From NCBI GenBank assembly GCA_050633285.1, contig JBOEGG010000006.1, positions 1-64,000 of the forward strand: a stretch of DNA of 64,000 bases, in the 5' to 3' direction. This DNA comes from UBA1672 sp050633285. GTDB lineage: Bacteria; Pseudomonadota; Alphaproteobacteria; Micavibrionales; Micavibrionaceae. Positions within the stretch are counted from its first letter, which is position 1. The number at the start of each line of letters is the position of its first letter. Shown here in pieces: positions 25,352 through 34,100 of this stretch. The translations under genes and the position numbers were made by a program. Under the pieces are notes generated by a model. The model saw only the letters and a program-made list of their open reading frames with translations. It did no database searches and was not told the origin of the DNA.

Positions 25352-26659
25352 ATGGCGCATAATTCCGAAACTGATAAAACATTTACTTTAAAGAATGATC
25401 AAACGGGCGAAGAAGTTAAACTTCCTGTTCTTGATGGCGTGGAAGGGCCATCGGTTATTGATGTACGCAAACTATACGCACAAACAGGTCACTTTACATT
25501 TGACCCAAGCTTCACGTCGACCGGGAGCTGTAAATCAAGATTGACATTTATTGACGGTGAAAAAGGTATCCTGATGCACCGTGGTTATAAGATTGCTGAT
25601 CTTGCAGAAAAAAGCAGCTTCATGGAAACTGCCCACTTATTACTCTATGGCGATTTACCAAACAGTAAAGAAAAGGCACAGTTTGAACATGATATCACTT
25701 ACCATACAATGGTGGATGAGCAGGTAAACTACTTCTTCCGTGGGTTTAGGCGTGATGCCCACCCAATGGCCATTATGTGTGGAGTGATTGGTGCGTTATC
25801 CGCTTTTTATCATGACTCTCTTGATATATATGACCCTGCCCAACGTGAAATCTCTGCACATCGTTTAATTGCCAAGGTCGCAACATTGGCCGCAATGACA
25901 CATAAATACTCTGTAGGACAGCCATTTATGTACCCACGCAATGATTTGTCATTCTCGGAAAATTTCCTTTATATGTGTTTTGCTGTTCCTGCAGAACCAT
26001 ACAAAGTAAATCCTGTTTTGGCGCGCGCGATGGATAAAATATTTATTCTTCATGCCGATCATGAACAAAATGCATCAACATCAACGGTGCGTTTGGCCGG
26101 TTCTTCTCAGGCAAATCCGTTTGCATGTGTTGCCGCGGGGATAGCCTCTTTATGGGGGCCGAGCCATGGTGGTGCGAACCAAGCTGTTCTGGAGATGTTA
26201 GATCAAATTGGTTCTGTAGACCGTATTCCTGAGTTTTTAGAACGTGCGAAGGATAAAGACGATCCATTCCGATTAATGGGTTTTGGCCACCGCGTTTATA
26301 AAAACTTTGACCCGCGCGCAAATGTTTTGAAGACATCATGCTATGAAGTTCTTGAAGATCTGGGTATTGATGATCCAAGGTTAAAACTGGCAATGGAGCT
26401 AGAGCGTATCGCCCTCGAAGATGATTACTTTGTTCAACGTAAACTATTCCCGAATGTTGATTTCTATTCAGGTATTATTTTAAAAGCCATGGGCTTCCCC
26501 ACCAGTATGTTTACAGTTCTATTTGCTGTTGCTCGTACTGTCGGCTGGGTATCACAATGGAAAGAAATGATCGAAGAGCCTGCACTTCGTATTGGTCGCC
26601 CAAGACAGCTCTACACAGGCCCGATTGAGCGCCCTTATGTAGATCTTGATGATCGCTAG
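25352..26659 (+). CDS. gltA: Citrate synthase
   Basis: Condenses acetyl-CoA with oxaloacetate at the entry of the TCA cycle. 435 residues from ATG 25352 (MAHNSETDKTF). An open extension back to a TTG at 25256 lacks homology and lies in the probable leader. Family signatures are LTFIDGEKGILMHRGY (N-terminal region), LHADHEQNASTSTVR with active-site His, GPSHGGANQAVLEML and GFGHRVYKNFDPRA near residue 310, with the catalytic Asp further on. Length and N-terminus fit the hexameric, NADH-sensitive Gram-negative type. Transcription ends at the bidirectional terminator 26688-26719. Confidence 0.97.
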   Translation: MAHNSETDKTFTLKNDQTGEEVKLPVLDGVEGPSVIDVRKLYAQTGHFTFDPSFTSTGSCKSRLTFIDGEKGILMHRGYKIADLAEKSSFMETAHLLLYGDLPNSKEKAQFEHDITYHTMVDEQVNYFFRGFRRDAHPMAIMCGVIGALSAFYHDSLDIYDPAQREISAHRLIAKVATLAAMTHKYSVGQPFMYPRNDLSFSENFLYMCFAVPAEPYKVNPVLARAMDKIFILHADHEQNASTSTVRLAGSSQANPFACVAAGIASLWGPSHGGANQAVLEMLDQIGSVDRIPEFLERAKDKDDPFRLMGFGHRVYKNFDPRANVLKTSCYEVLEDLGIDDPRLKLAMELERIALEDDYFVQRKLFPNVDFYSGIILKAMGFPTSMFTVLFAVARTVGWVSQWKEMIEEPALRIGRPRQLYTGPIERPYVDLDDR

Positions 26660-26687
26660 TAATATTTATGAAGTCTATTCCAATCAC

Positions 26688-26719
26688 ATAAAAGGAGCGC
26701 AAATATACGCTCCTTTTAT
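26688..26719. terminator. Bidirectional rho-independent terminator between gltA and lpxB
   Basis: A perfect 12-bp stem, ATAAAAGGAGCG (26688-26699) with CGCTCCTTTTAT (26708-26719), encloses the 8-base loop CAAATATA. A-runs and T-runs on both arms let it end the gltA transcript (plus) and the lpxB transcript (minus). Confidence 0.92.
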
Positions 26720-26742
26720 CTTGCCTGTCTGGGGCATTTATC

Positions 26743-27894
26743 TTATGCAACCAATTTCATAATAAAATCCATGGCATTTTGTGATGGCTCACGCTCTTTG
26801 CCTTCACCTAATAATGTGCCAAGTTCTTTAAAGGCTTCTTTTTGTGCATCTGATTTTTCTTTATCCTGTAATAACGCCAATGCATCTTGTGCGATAAGGT
26901 TTGGAATGCATCTCCCTTGCAAAAATTCCGGGATGATATTTTTATCTAATAATATATTTGCCAGATGCGCGTATTTAACTTTTGCCAAAAACTTTATCAG
27001 TAATGCCGTTATTGCATTGGCTTTATATGCAATAACATGTGGCACACCTGCATATGCAAGCTCTAAACCAACAGTTCCTGAAACTGCAATCGCCGCATCA
27101 CATGATTTAAATGCCTGCCATTTCATATTTGGGTTTGCGCTCACGTAAACGGGTAGCTCAAAGTCTTGCAAAAGGGACTGAACTTCATACTCCTTACTTG
27201 GTATTGTAGGAATAATGATATGAAGGTCTTTATGCACATCATTAATTAAAAGCATAGACTGTTTAATAGATTCGCTGACACGCTTAAACTCTGCTTCACG
27301 ACTGCCAAAGAAAAGGCCAATGGTTTGCGCATCCTTTGGAATGTTATTTGCCGCACGAAATTCTTCTGCACTCGCATCACGCGCCCCGCTTGCAATAACT
27401 GGATGTCCGACATGCTCTGCTTTTAATCCGTGTTTGGTAAAATGTTCAACTTCCATAGGGAAAAGGCACATAATGCCATCCAGAAACTGTGAGACCTTCT
27501 TTGCGCGCTCAGGTCTCCATGCCCAAACACTTGGCGCAACATAGTGTATTACTTTACCCTTAAACTTTCCGCGCTTTTTTAATGCTTTGGCAACTAGAAA
27601 GTTAAAGTCAGGAAAGTCCACTGTAATGACAGCATCAGGCTGTTGTTTTTCAATCTCTTCAACAATCGCATTCTTTAGTTTTAACAGGCGCGGTATTTTT
27701 GGTAATACTTCCCAAATGCCCATGATAGAGATTTGATCCATAGGAAGTAATTCATCAAAACCACTTTCCTTCATTAATGGTCCGCCTATACCACTACATT
27801 CAATATTGTCTCCGTGTTTCTCCCTTAATGTAGAAATAAGCGGTGCAGCAAGCGCATCTCCAGAGTTTTCCCCTACAATAAAAAAGAACTTCAT
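26743..27894 (-). CDS. lpxB: Lipid-A-disaccharide synthase
   Basis: GT19 glycosyltransferase joining lipid X and UDP-2,3-diacylglucosamine into lipid A disaccharide. 383 residues with the N-terminal FIVGENSGDALAAPLI, GIGGPLMKESGF, ITVDFPDFNF and YYVAPSVWAWRPERAKK-like segment (VIHYVAPSVWAWRPERAKKV), and C-terminal SGTVGLELAYAGVPHVIAYK. All are diagnostic of LpxB. It is the last gene of the minus-strand envelope block, 13 bases after lpxI, and is followed by the shared terminator. Confidence 0.97.
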   Translation of the reverse strand: MKFFFIVGENSGDALAAPLISTLREKHGDNIECSGIGGPLMKESGFDELLPMDQISIMGIWEVLPKIPRLLKLKNAIVEEIEKQQPDAVITVDFPDFNFLVAKALKKRGKFKGKVIHYVAPSVWAWRPERAKKVSQFLDGIMCLFPMEVEHFTKHGLKAEHVGHPVIASGARDASAEEFRAANNIPKDAQTIGLFFGSREAEFKRVSESIKQSMLLINDVHKDLHIIIPTIPSKEYEVQSLLQDFELPVYVSANPNMKWQAFKSCDAAIAVSGTVGLELAYAGVPHVIAYKANAITALLIKFLAKVKYAHLANILLDKNIIPEFLQGRCIPNLIAQDALALLQDKEKSDAQKEAFKELGTLLGEGKEREPSQNAMDFIMKLVA

Positions 27895-27907
27895 AATATT
27901 TTATACC

Positions 27908-28750
27908 TTATATTTTTTGAGAATTAGTGTCGTCTAGGTTAACACCGACAACAAACATTTTATATTGATCTGCATATTGTGCAACCTTTTTCGGGTTTAC
28001 GATCAATACGTTATCTGCTTGTAAGGCAATGCCTCGCAAACCTGCTTTATGTGCGTTTATTATTGTATCAAGACCAATTGTGGGTATATCAAGATCTCTA
28101 TCTTGCTGGGGCTTCATTGTTTTAACGAGAACGCCACCCTGCCCCGACTTTTGAAGCTCACCACAGCGTGCGATCAATGCATCTGTACCCTCAACCGCCT
28201 CTATGCCAATAACGAGGCCCTGTTGTATTATAACGGATTGGCCAACATCAAGTTTTCCAATCATTTGTGATGCCTCAATACCGATACTGATATTGAGCAT
28301 ATCCTCATCATTTGGCTTAACTTGCCCCAGTGTTCCTTCCGCGGCGAGTAAGTCCTGACAAAACGGACGTATACCATGAACTCTTAGACCATCACTTTCA
28401 AGTTCCCGTTTCAAAAGCGATAAGAGCGTGTTATCCCCCATGGGGCTTAAACCAATACGCGATAGAATCTTGGCCCCCCTAAGGTCAGGCTTTAACTCTC
28501 TCAGTGAAGGGCGTTTAATACCTCCAATTAAGACAAGATCTTTCACATCGTGCTTTTTAAAAAACTTTATGACCTTACCAGCCTTACCAAGGTCGGTAAA
28601 AAGATGGGGGTGTTTCTTTAAAATATCTGGGTCGGTATTATCATGAAACCCAACGATGAACGGCTCTATCCCCATCGCTAAGCAGCCCTCAACAAGGCAT
28701 GTCGGTAAATCCCCACTCCCTGCTATAATACCTAATTTGGTGATATTCAT
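27908..28750 (-). CDS. lpxI: UDP-2,3-diacylglucosamine pyrophosphatase LpxI
   Basis: Hydrolyses UDP-2,3-diacylglucosamine to lipid X, replacing LpxH in Alphaproteobacteria. 280 residues from ATG 28750, which overlaps the lpxA stop as ATGA; an upstream start at 28768 would overlap lpxA further. Visible LpxI (DUF1009) features are KLGIIAGSGDLP at the N-terminus, DLVLIGGIKRPSLRELKPDL, GDNTLLSLLKRELESDG and LVKTMKPQQDRDLDIPTIG. It is flanked by lpxA and lpxB, its pathway neighbours. Confidence 0.95.
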   Translation of the reverse strand: MNITKLGIIAGSGDLPTCLVEGCLAMGIEPFIVGFHDNTDPDILKKHPHLFTDLGKAGKVIKFFKKHDVKDLVLIGGIKRPSLRELKPDLRGAKILSRIGLSPMGDNTLLSLLKRELESDGLRVHGIRPFCQDLLAAEGTLGQVKPNDEDMLNISIGIEASQMIGKLDVGQSVIIQQGLVIGIEAVEGTDALIARCGELQKSGQGGVLVKTMKPQQDRDLDIPTIGLDTIINAHKAGLRGIALQADNVLIVNPKKVAQYADQYKMFVVGVNLDDTNSQKI

Positions 28751-29541
28751 TTCTTGCGCGGTTGGCATAAAGTAAACTTTGTTTTTTGGCGGGCAAACTC
28801 AACAATAGACATAATCAAATCATCATCAGAAAAGTCCGTAGAAACCATATCAATTCGCTGATCCATCGTACCTTCATTTCCAAATAACTGATTGAAAGCA
28901 CGTTGCAAACGCTTAACTTCATCCCTTGAGAAGCCACGTCTTTCCAAACCAATAAGGTTTAAGCCTGCTAAAAAAGCGCGGTCACCTTTTACACGGCCAT
29001 ATGGAATGACGTCATGTTCCACACCTGACATACCACCAATAATCGCATGCTCACCAATACGTACAAACTGGTGAACCGCAGAAAGCCCTCCAAGAACAAC
29101 GTAATCACCCACAATAACATGCCCTGCAATAGTGGCATTATTGGCTAGAATAACATTATTTCCGACAACACAGTCATGCGCAACATGTGCGCTCATCATA
29201 AACAGGCAATTATCGCCAATGACGGTCTTCATCGTACCGTGCTCTGTACCGGGGTTCATTGTAACATGTTCACGTATGACATTGTTTTTCCCAATAATAA
29301 GCTCTGATTTCTCACCTGAAAACTTAAGGTCTTGTGGCTGTGTTCCGATAGAGGCAAAGGGGAATATTTTTGTATTTTCACCAACAGATGTACGCCCGTC
29401 TATATACACATGAGCAATCAGTTCCACACCACTTGCAAGAGATACATTTGCACCCACAACGCAATATGGCCCAATGAGAACGTCGTCTGCTATTTGCGCA
29501 TTCGGATCGATAATAGCTGTAGGATGAATATTATTTGTCAT
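28747..29541 (-). CDS. lpxA: UDP-N-acetylglucosamine acyltransferase
   Basis: First lipid A enzyme, 3-O-acylating UDP-GlcNAc. 264 residues: a left-handed beta-helix of hexapeptide repeats over residues 1-190 (IHPTAIIDPNAQIADDVLIG, MMSAHVAHDCVVGNNVILAN with the catalytic His, FVRIGEHAIIGGMSGVEHDV) and a C-terminal helical domain with GLERRGFSRDEVKRLQRAF. Its 3' end overlaps lpxI by 4 bases. Upstream, a 103-base gap containing a 12-bp perfect hairpin separates it from fabZ. Confidence 0.96.
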   Translation of the reverse strand: MTNNIHPTAIIDPNAQIADDVLIGPYCVVGANVSLASGVELIAHVYIDGRTSVGENTKIFPFASIGTQPQDLKFSGEKSELIIGKNNVIREHVTMNPGTEHGTMKTVIGDNCLFMMSAHVAHDCVVGNNVILANNATIAGHVIVGDYVVLGGLSAVHQFVRIGEHAIIGGMSGVEHDVIPYGRVKGDRAFLAGLNLIGLERRGFSRDEVKRLQRAFNQLFGNEGTMDQRIDMVSTDFSDDDLIMSIVEFARQKTKFTLCQPRKK

Positions 29542-29600
29542 AGATATAAACTCTGGTTACTTGAATTAATCAGTGAATCTTAGCACTTATGATAAGTAAT

Positions 29601-29633
29601 GTAACAAAGCGTAAGCAAATCACGCTTTGTTAC
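29601..29633 (-). other. Intercistronic 12-bp perfect hairpin between fabZ and lpxA
   Basis: GTAACAAAGCGT (29601-29612) and ACGCTTTGTTAC (29622-29633) pair perfectly around a 9-base loop. On the minus-strand transcript it is followed by ATTACTTATC, so the T run needed for efficient intrinsic termination is missing. It may stabilise the fabZ message, attenuate transcription or be a processing site. Confidence 0.7.
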
Positions 29634-29644
29634 GAAAAATTTCA

Positions 29645-30109
29645 CTATTCAGATGCAGTGTCGGTAATCATCGCGCTGAAGGTAGCTTCTGCACAAACTT
29701 TACCGTCAACAGTAGCAACACCTTTAAATTTCCATACAGCACCGCGGGAACGTATTTTTTCTACCTTCACATGCATTGTATCGCCTGGTGTTACAGGGCG
29801 ACGGAAACGGGCATTATCAATAGTCATGAAATACACAACCTTACCGGCCGCATCATCACCAAGGAAATCAACAACAACAAGTGCAGCAGTCTGCGCCATA
29901 GCTTCTACAATCAGAACACCGGGCATGACGGGAAAACCCGGGAAGTGCCCCATAAACTGTGGTTCATTCATCGTAACATTTTTAAGGCCAACTGCGCTCT
30001 CACCAGGCACATGCTCAATAATACGATCAACAAGCAAGATCGGATAACGATGCGGGATCATTTTCATGATTTGGTTGATATCAAATTTTATTTTATTTTC
30101 TTCGCTCAT
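29645..30109 (-). CDS. fabZ: 3-hydroxyacyl-ACP dehydratase FabZ
   Basis: Hotdog-fold dehydratase of fatty acid elongation. 154 residues; active-site His55 lies in GHFPGFPVMPGVL and Glu69 in IVEAMAQTA. The N-terminal IMKMIPHRYPILLVDRI and the later RFRRPVTPGDTMHV are family hallmarks. It draws on the same 3-hydroxyacyl-ACP pool as LpxA and LpxD, which explains the conserved lpxD-fabZ-lpxA order seen here. Confidence 0.97.
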   Translation of the reverse strand: MSEENKIKFDINQIMKMIPHRYPILLVDRIIEHVPGESAVGLKNVTMNEPQFMGHFPGFPVMPGVLIVEAMAQTAALVVVDFLGDDAAGKVVYFMTIDNARFRRPVTPGDTMHVKVEKIRSRGAVWKFKGVATVDGKVCAEATFSAMITDTASE

Positions 30110-30163
30110 TTTATTCTTCTTACCCTCTATTTTAGAGAAGTTTATTATATTACTAAGTCGCAG

Positions 30164-31189
30164 TTAACTGCTTTTTTTAACCTTTATCAAGCGCTTTAGT
30201 GCGGCAACTTGCCTAAAAAACTGGCTTTTCGGAACGGCTGGTGACCCAAGATACTCTGCACCGGCAGGAATATCTGTCATAACGCCCGTTTGCGCACCAA
30301 GCCGAACACCCACACCTATATTAAGGTGCCCCGCAATACCTGTTTGTCCACCAATTGCAACATAGTCACCGATCTTGGTCGACCCTGAAATACCGACTTG
30401 CGCTACAATAACACAGCCACGCCCAATTTCTACATTATGGCCAATTTGAACAAGGTTATCTATCCATGCTCCATCACCGATCACAGTATCCGGCCCCGCA
30501 CCACGATCAATAGTAGTATTCGCACCAATCTCAACATGGTTACCGATTATAACGCGCCCAAGCTGCGGTACTTTGACATGTCCTGCTGGGTCAATGGCAA
30601 AGCCAAAACCATCTTGACCAACGCGTGCACCGGGGTATAAACGTACATCATTTGCAACAACAGAATGTGAAATAGTCGCGTTACTTCCAACGCGAAAATT
30701 ATCGCCTGCAGTGACGTTGTCCTGAATAGAGGCATTCGCATCAATCCACGCATTTTTTCCAATAATTACATTGTGACCGATATACACATGATGGGCGATA
30801 TATGCACCTTCACCTATTTGCGCGCTATCTTCAATAACTGCTGTAGAAGCAATATTCTTTTCACGAGGAATCTCAGGATAAAAAGCCTGCGCGGTGAGCG
30901 CATAAGCTTTATATGGTGTAGAAGAAATAAGGCAAATCACATCGTCTGGTGCGTACTGCGCCATTTCCTGCGTTACAAAGCACGCTCCTGCTCCTGTTAC
31001 CTTAAAATCATCTTTATATTTAATATTGTCCAGAAAACTGAGATGCTTTTTATCCGCCGTATGAAGCGGCGCAACATCCTCAATAACAACACTTAGGTGT
31101 TTATCATTAACTGTGTCTGCTCCCGAAATTTCTATAATTTCTGAAACTGTAAAGTTCTTAGCTTTCTTAAAAAAACGTGTATCAGCCAT
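30164..31189 (-). CDS. lpxD: UDP-3-O-(3-hydroxyacyl)glucosamine N-acyltransferase
   Basis: Third lipid A enzyme, N-acylating UDP-3-acyl-glucosamine. 341 residues: an N-terminal alpha/beta uridine-binding domain (1-105, including LSFLDNIKY) then a left-handed beta-helix with many hexapeptides (AYIAHHVYIGHNVIIGKNAW, DNLVQIGHNVEIGRGCVIVA with the catalytic His, GGQTGIAGHLNIG) and a short C-terminal helix (FFRQVAALKRLIK). It is 14 bases downstream of skp. Confidence 0.97.
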   Translation of the reverse strand: MADTRFFKKAKNFTVSEIIEISGADTVNDKHLSVVIEDVAPLHTADKKHLSFLDNIKYKDDFKVTGAGACFVTQEMAQYAPDDVICLISSTPYKAYALTAQAFYPEIPREKNIASTAVIEDSAQIGEGAYIAHHVYIGHNVIIGKNAWIDANASIQDNVTAGDNFRVGSNATISHSVVANDVRLYPGARVGQDGFGFAIDPAGHVKVPQLGRVIIGNHVEIGANTTIDRGAGPDTVIGDGAWIDNLVQIGHNVEIGRGCVIVAQVGISGSTKIGDYVAIGGQTGIAGHLNIGVGVRLGAQTGVMTDIPAGAEYLGSPAVPKSQFFRQVAALKRLIKVKKSS

Positions 31190-31203
31190 ACTGTGTTTAG
31201 CGC

Positions 31204-31746
31204 CTATTTAACTTCAAGGTTTAATTTAGGCAAACCCTTATTCATACGCTCCATAACGTCTTTTGTAATATCTAAAGACATACTACCAACAATGATGTTT
31301 TGCCTTGTAATAACAAGGTCTATTTTGCGCTCATTCGCAATTTCCTGACATACATCATATATAGACTTTGTGAGCTTGTTCATGGCTTTCGTATAAGCTG
31401 AATCCAATTTCGATTTTTGAGACTGAATTCCTTTTCCTGCTTCCATCCGTTTTTTCTCAAAACCTTTGATCTTTTCAATGAGCTGCTCTTTGCTAAGCTC
31501 TGATCTTTTACTTTCAATCGCTTTCTGATCGGCACGAAGCTTATCTTCTGTCTTTTTGACTTCGGAAATAAATGACTTTCGCTTTTTCGCGACTTGCGAT
31601 TTGATAGATTTAGCGGCCTTTGACTCCGCTAAAATGAGATCCACATCAACGACAGCAATATTCACTTGTGCAAATGCCGGTGTCGTCGCTACGACCATTA
31701 TAAAAAGAGCAAAGATCAAGCCCAGTTTTATTTGAAAAACGCGCAT
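31204..31746 (-). CDS. skp: Skp/OmpH-family periplasmic chaperone
   Basis: 180 residues. An N-terminal signal peptide (about 1-26, IKLGLIFALFIMVVATTPAFA before QVNIAVVDVD) precedes a highly charged, coiled-coil-forming body rich in Lys, Glu and Ser (AKSIKSQVAKKRKSFISEV, LDSAYTKAMNKLTKSIYDVC). The start VNIAVVDVDLIL and end VITRQNIIVGSMSLDITKDV fit the OmpH family. Skp trimers shield unfolded outer-membrane proteins; its gene directly follows bamA, the assembly machine it feeds. Confidence 0.92.
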   Translation of the reverse strand: MRVFQIKLGLIFALFIMVVATTPAFAQVNIAVVDVDLILAESKAAKSIKSQVAKKRKSFISEVKKTEDKLRADQKAIESKRSELSKEQLIEKIKGFEKKRMEAGKGIQSQKSKLDSAYTKAMNKLTKSIYDVCQEIANERKIDLVITRQNIIVGSMSLDITKDVMERMNKGLPKLNLEVK

Positions 31747-31784
31747 AATATAATTCCTAATGTATTCGTCACTTAATGTTTGTA

Positions 31785-34067
31785 TTAGAAGCGAGTTCCA
31801 AAATCAAATCGGAAATTCTCTTCTTCGTCAAAATCCTCTTTAGAGTATGGTATAGCAAAGTCCATACGGATTGGACCGAATGGTGAACGCCATGACACAC
31901 CAACACCGGCCGACGCACGGATTGAGGTTTCTTCATCAATATTTGTTCCAACTTCGTCAATCTCCCAAAGCGAACCAAAGTCACTGAAAGTATGTGCCTT
32001 GATACCAAGCTCTTTTGGAAGGCCAAGTGGGAAAGTAAGCTCCACAGAACCTCTATAGAAGAAATTACCACCAAGAGAGTCTGATGTCGCACTATCCCTT
32101 GGACCAACACCAGAGCGCTCAAACCCGCGCAACGTTGAACCACCAAGGAAGAAACGTTCGTTAATTTCAACATCAGCGTCACTATATGCTTGGATACCGC
32201 CGGTTTCTCCTAATACGTTTACAACCCATTGTTCCGCCAAAGGATAAAAATATGATGCCCCTGTTTTTGCAGATACATATTTGGCATCACCACCTAGACC
32301 TGCAAGCTCTGTATCAAACCAAGCTGTCATACCACTTGTCGTGAATAAGGAACTGTCACGTGTATCATATGTTAAACGTTGGGAAATCGCCGAAGTTGTA
32401 CGAATACCTTCTTGGTCACGAATAAAACGTGAAGCATCACTATCGACATCCTGAATATCGTTACGCTCTAAATTATATCGTAATGTCTGACGCCAGTTCT
32501 CAGATAAAGGGTAACCCATGCGTAATGCGCCACCCGTACGAGTTAAGTCATAGGAGCTTTCATCTTGTAAGTCGCGTACAACATGGAATAGATCAACACC
32601 AACCGACAAATCTCTATCTAAGAAATATGGCTCTGTGAAGGATAAATCAAGTTGCGTACGCTCACCTGCGATTGTTGTTCCCAACAACAGATCCTGTCCT
32701 TTCCCAAGGAAGTTACGCTCTCTAATACGTAAATCTGCCAAAGGCCCGTCAGAAGATGAGAAACCTGCACCGATTGATAGCTCACCGGTTGATTTTTCCT
32801 GTACAGTTACATCAATCACTGTTTTATCAGGTGCAGAACCTTGTGAAACTTCTACGTTAGTCGTCTCAAAGAAGTCTAGATTTTGAATGCCACGCTCAGA
32901 CTTTGCAAGTTTACTGCGGTTGAATGGGTCGCCTTCAACAAGTTCCATTTCACGGCGTATAACTTTATCAAGAGTACGTACGTTACCATTAACGTTAATA
33001 CGTTCAACAAATGCTCTAGGTGTTTCATTAACTGTAAAGGAAACAACGATTGTCCCCTCTTCTTTATTTTTTCGGACATCCGGTCGAACATCAACGAAAG
33101 CATACTGAAGATCACCTAAATGATCAGTGATTTTACTGACATCTCTTTTTACACGGTCCGCATCGTACCAGTCACCTGCATCAATAGAGATGTTTTTGTT
33201 AAGAACAGATGCGTCAAAGTCCCGTATATGAGAGACAACTTCCGTACTTTCAACTTTGTACCTAACACCTTCTTCAACAGTAAATGTTAGAAAGAAATTA
33301 TCTTTATCATTTGAAAGTTCTGCTACAGCAGAAAGAATCTGAAAATCTGCATATCCTTGCGAGAAGTAAAAGTCACGCAACAGTTCCTGATCAAAATGTA
33401 AACGGTCAGGATCATAACGGTCATTATTATTTAAAAAACGGTACCATGCACTTTCTTTTGTACTGATAGTGCTGCGGAGTTTATCATCGTCATAGCTTTT
33501 ATTACCAATGAAACGGATACTCTCAACTTTTGTGATATCGCCTTCCTGAACTTCAAAAACCAAATTTACGCGGTTTTGGTCTAAACGAATAATTTTAGGT
33601 TGGATTGATGCAGAAAAACGCCCTTGTCTTCTGTAAACTTGATAAAGGCGAGCGACATCCGATTGTACCTTCGTACGCGTAAAAACTTGTCTGGCGCGTA
33701 ACTGTACTTCTGCTAATAACTCTTCATCACCAATTTCATCATTTCCCTCAAACACAATTTCATTGATGAGTGGGTTCTCTATGACATCAACTTTGACAAT
33801 ACCATTTTCTTCAACAACACGAACATCCGCAAATAACCCAGTTGCAAAGAGCCCTTTTACAATTTCATCTGTTGAGTCAGCTTTAAGCTTGTCCCCGGGT
33901 TTCATATCCATATAGGAAGCAATCGTTGACTCTTCAATCCGTTGAGCACCAGAGATTTCAATCTTCTTGATAGTCTGCGCAGCAATAGCTTCCGCGGATA
34001 AAGATGTCGTTGCGAGTAACATCAATGATGCCAAAGTGCAGGATTTGATTTTTGCCGATATTTTCAT
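31785..34067 (-). CDS. bamA: Outer-membrane assembly factor BamA
   Basis: Omp85 protein that inserts beta-barrels into the outer membrane. 760 residues from ATG 34067 (a TTG two codons upstream is also possible). It has a signal peptide to about residue 30, five POTRA domains (each about 70-80 residues, starting QTIKKIEISGAQRIEESTIA) and a 16-strand barrel from about 420 with GGSTLRGFERSGVGPRD (the conserved lid-loop VRGF/Y-type motif as LRGF). It ends in Phe (FDFGTRF), the outer-membrane C-terminal signal. Genes for proteases (upstream) and Skp, LpxD (downstream) surround it. Confidence 0.97.
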   Translation of the reverse strand: MKISAKIKSCTLASLMLLATTSLSAEAIAAQTIKKIEISGAQRIEESTIASYMDMKPGDKLKADSTDEIVKGLFATGLFADVRVVEENGIVKVDVIENPLINEIVFEGNDEIGDEELLAEVQLRARQVFTRTKVQSDVARLYQVYRRQGRFSASIQPKIIRLDQNRVNLVFEVQEGDITKVESIRFIGNKSYDDDKLRSTISTKESAWYRFLNNNDRYDPDRLHFDQELLRDFYFSQGYADFQILSAVAELSNDKDNFFLTFTVEEGVRYKVESTEVVSHIRDFDASVLNKNISIDAGDWYDADRVKRDVSKITDHLGDLQYAFVDVRPDVRKNKEEGTIVVSFTVNETPRAFVERINVNGNVRTLDKVIRREMELVEGDPFNRSKLAKSERGIQNLDFFETTNVEVSQGSAPDKTVIDVTVQEKSTGELSIGAGFSSSDGPLADLRIRERNFLGKGQDLLLGTTIAGERTQLDLSFTEPYFLDRDLSVGVDLFHVVRDLQDESSYDLTRTGGALRMGYPLSENWRQTLRYNLERNDIQDVDSDASRFIRDQEGIRTTSAISQRLTYDTRDSSLFTTSGMTAWFDTELAGLGGDAKYVSAKTGASYFYPLAEQWVVNVLGETGGIQAYSDADVEINERFFLGGSTLRGFERSGVGPRDSATSDSLGGNFFYRGSVELTFPLGLPKELGIKAHTFSDFGSLWEIDEVGTNIDEETSIRASAGVGVSWRSPFGPIRMDFAIPYSKEDFDEEENFRFDFGTRF

Positions 34068-34100
34068 AATCAACCTATAGAGTTTGTTTTAACAGAATCG

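Noticed and set aside
29627..30199. 190-codon open frame antisense to fabZ
   Set aside because: It is a shadow of fabZ and the flanking non-coding DNA, with Cys/His/Phe-rich residues of a non-coding frame and no ribosome-binding site.
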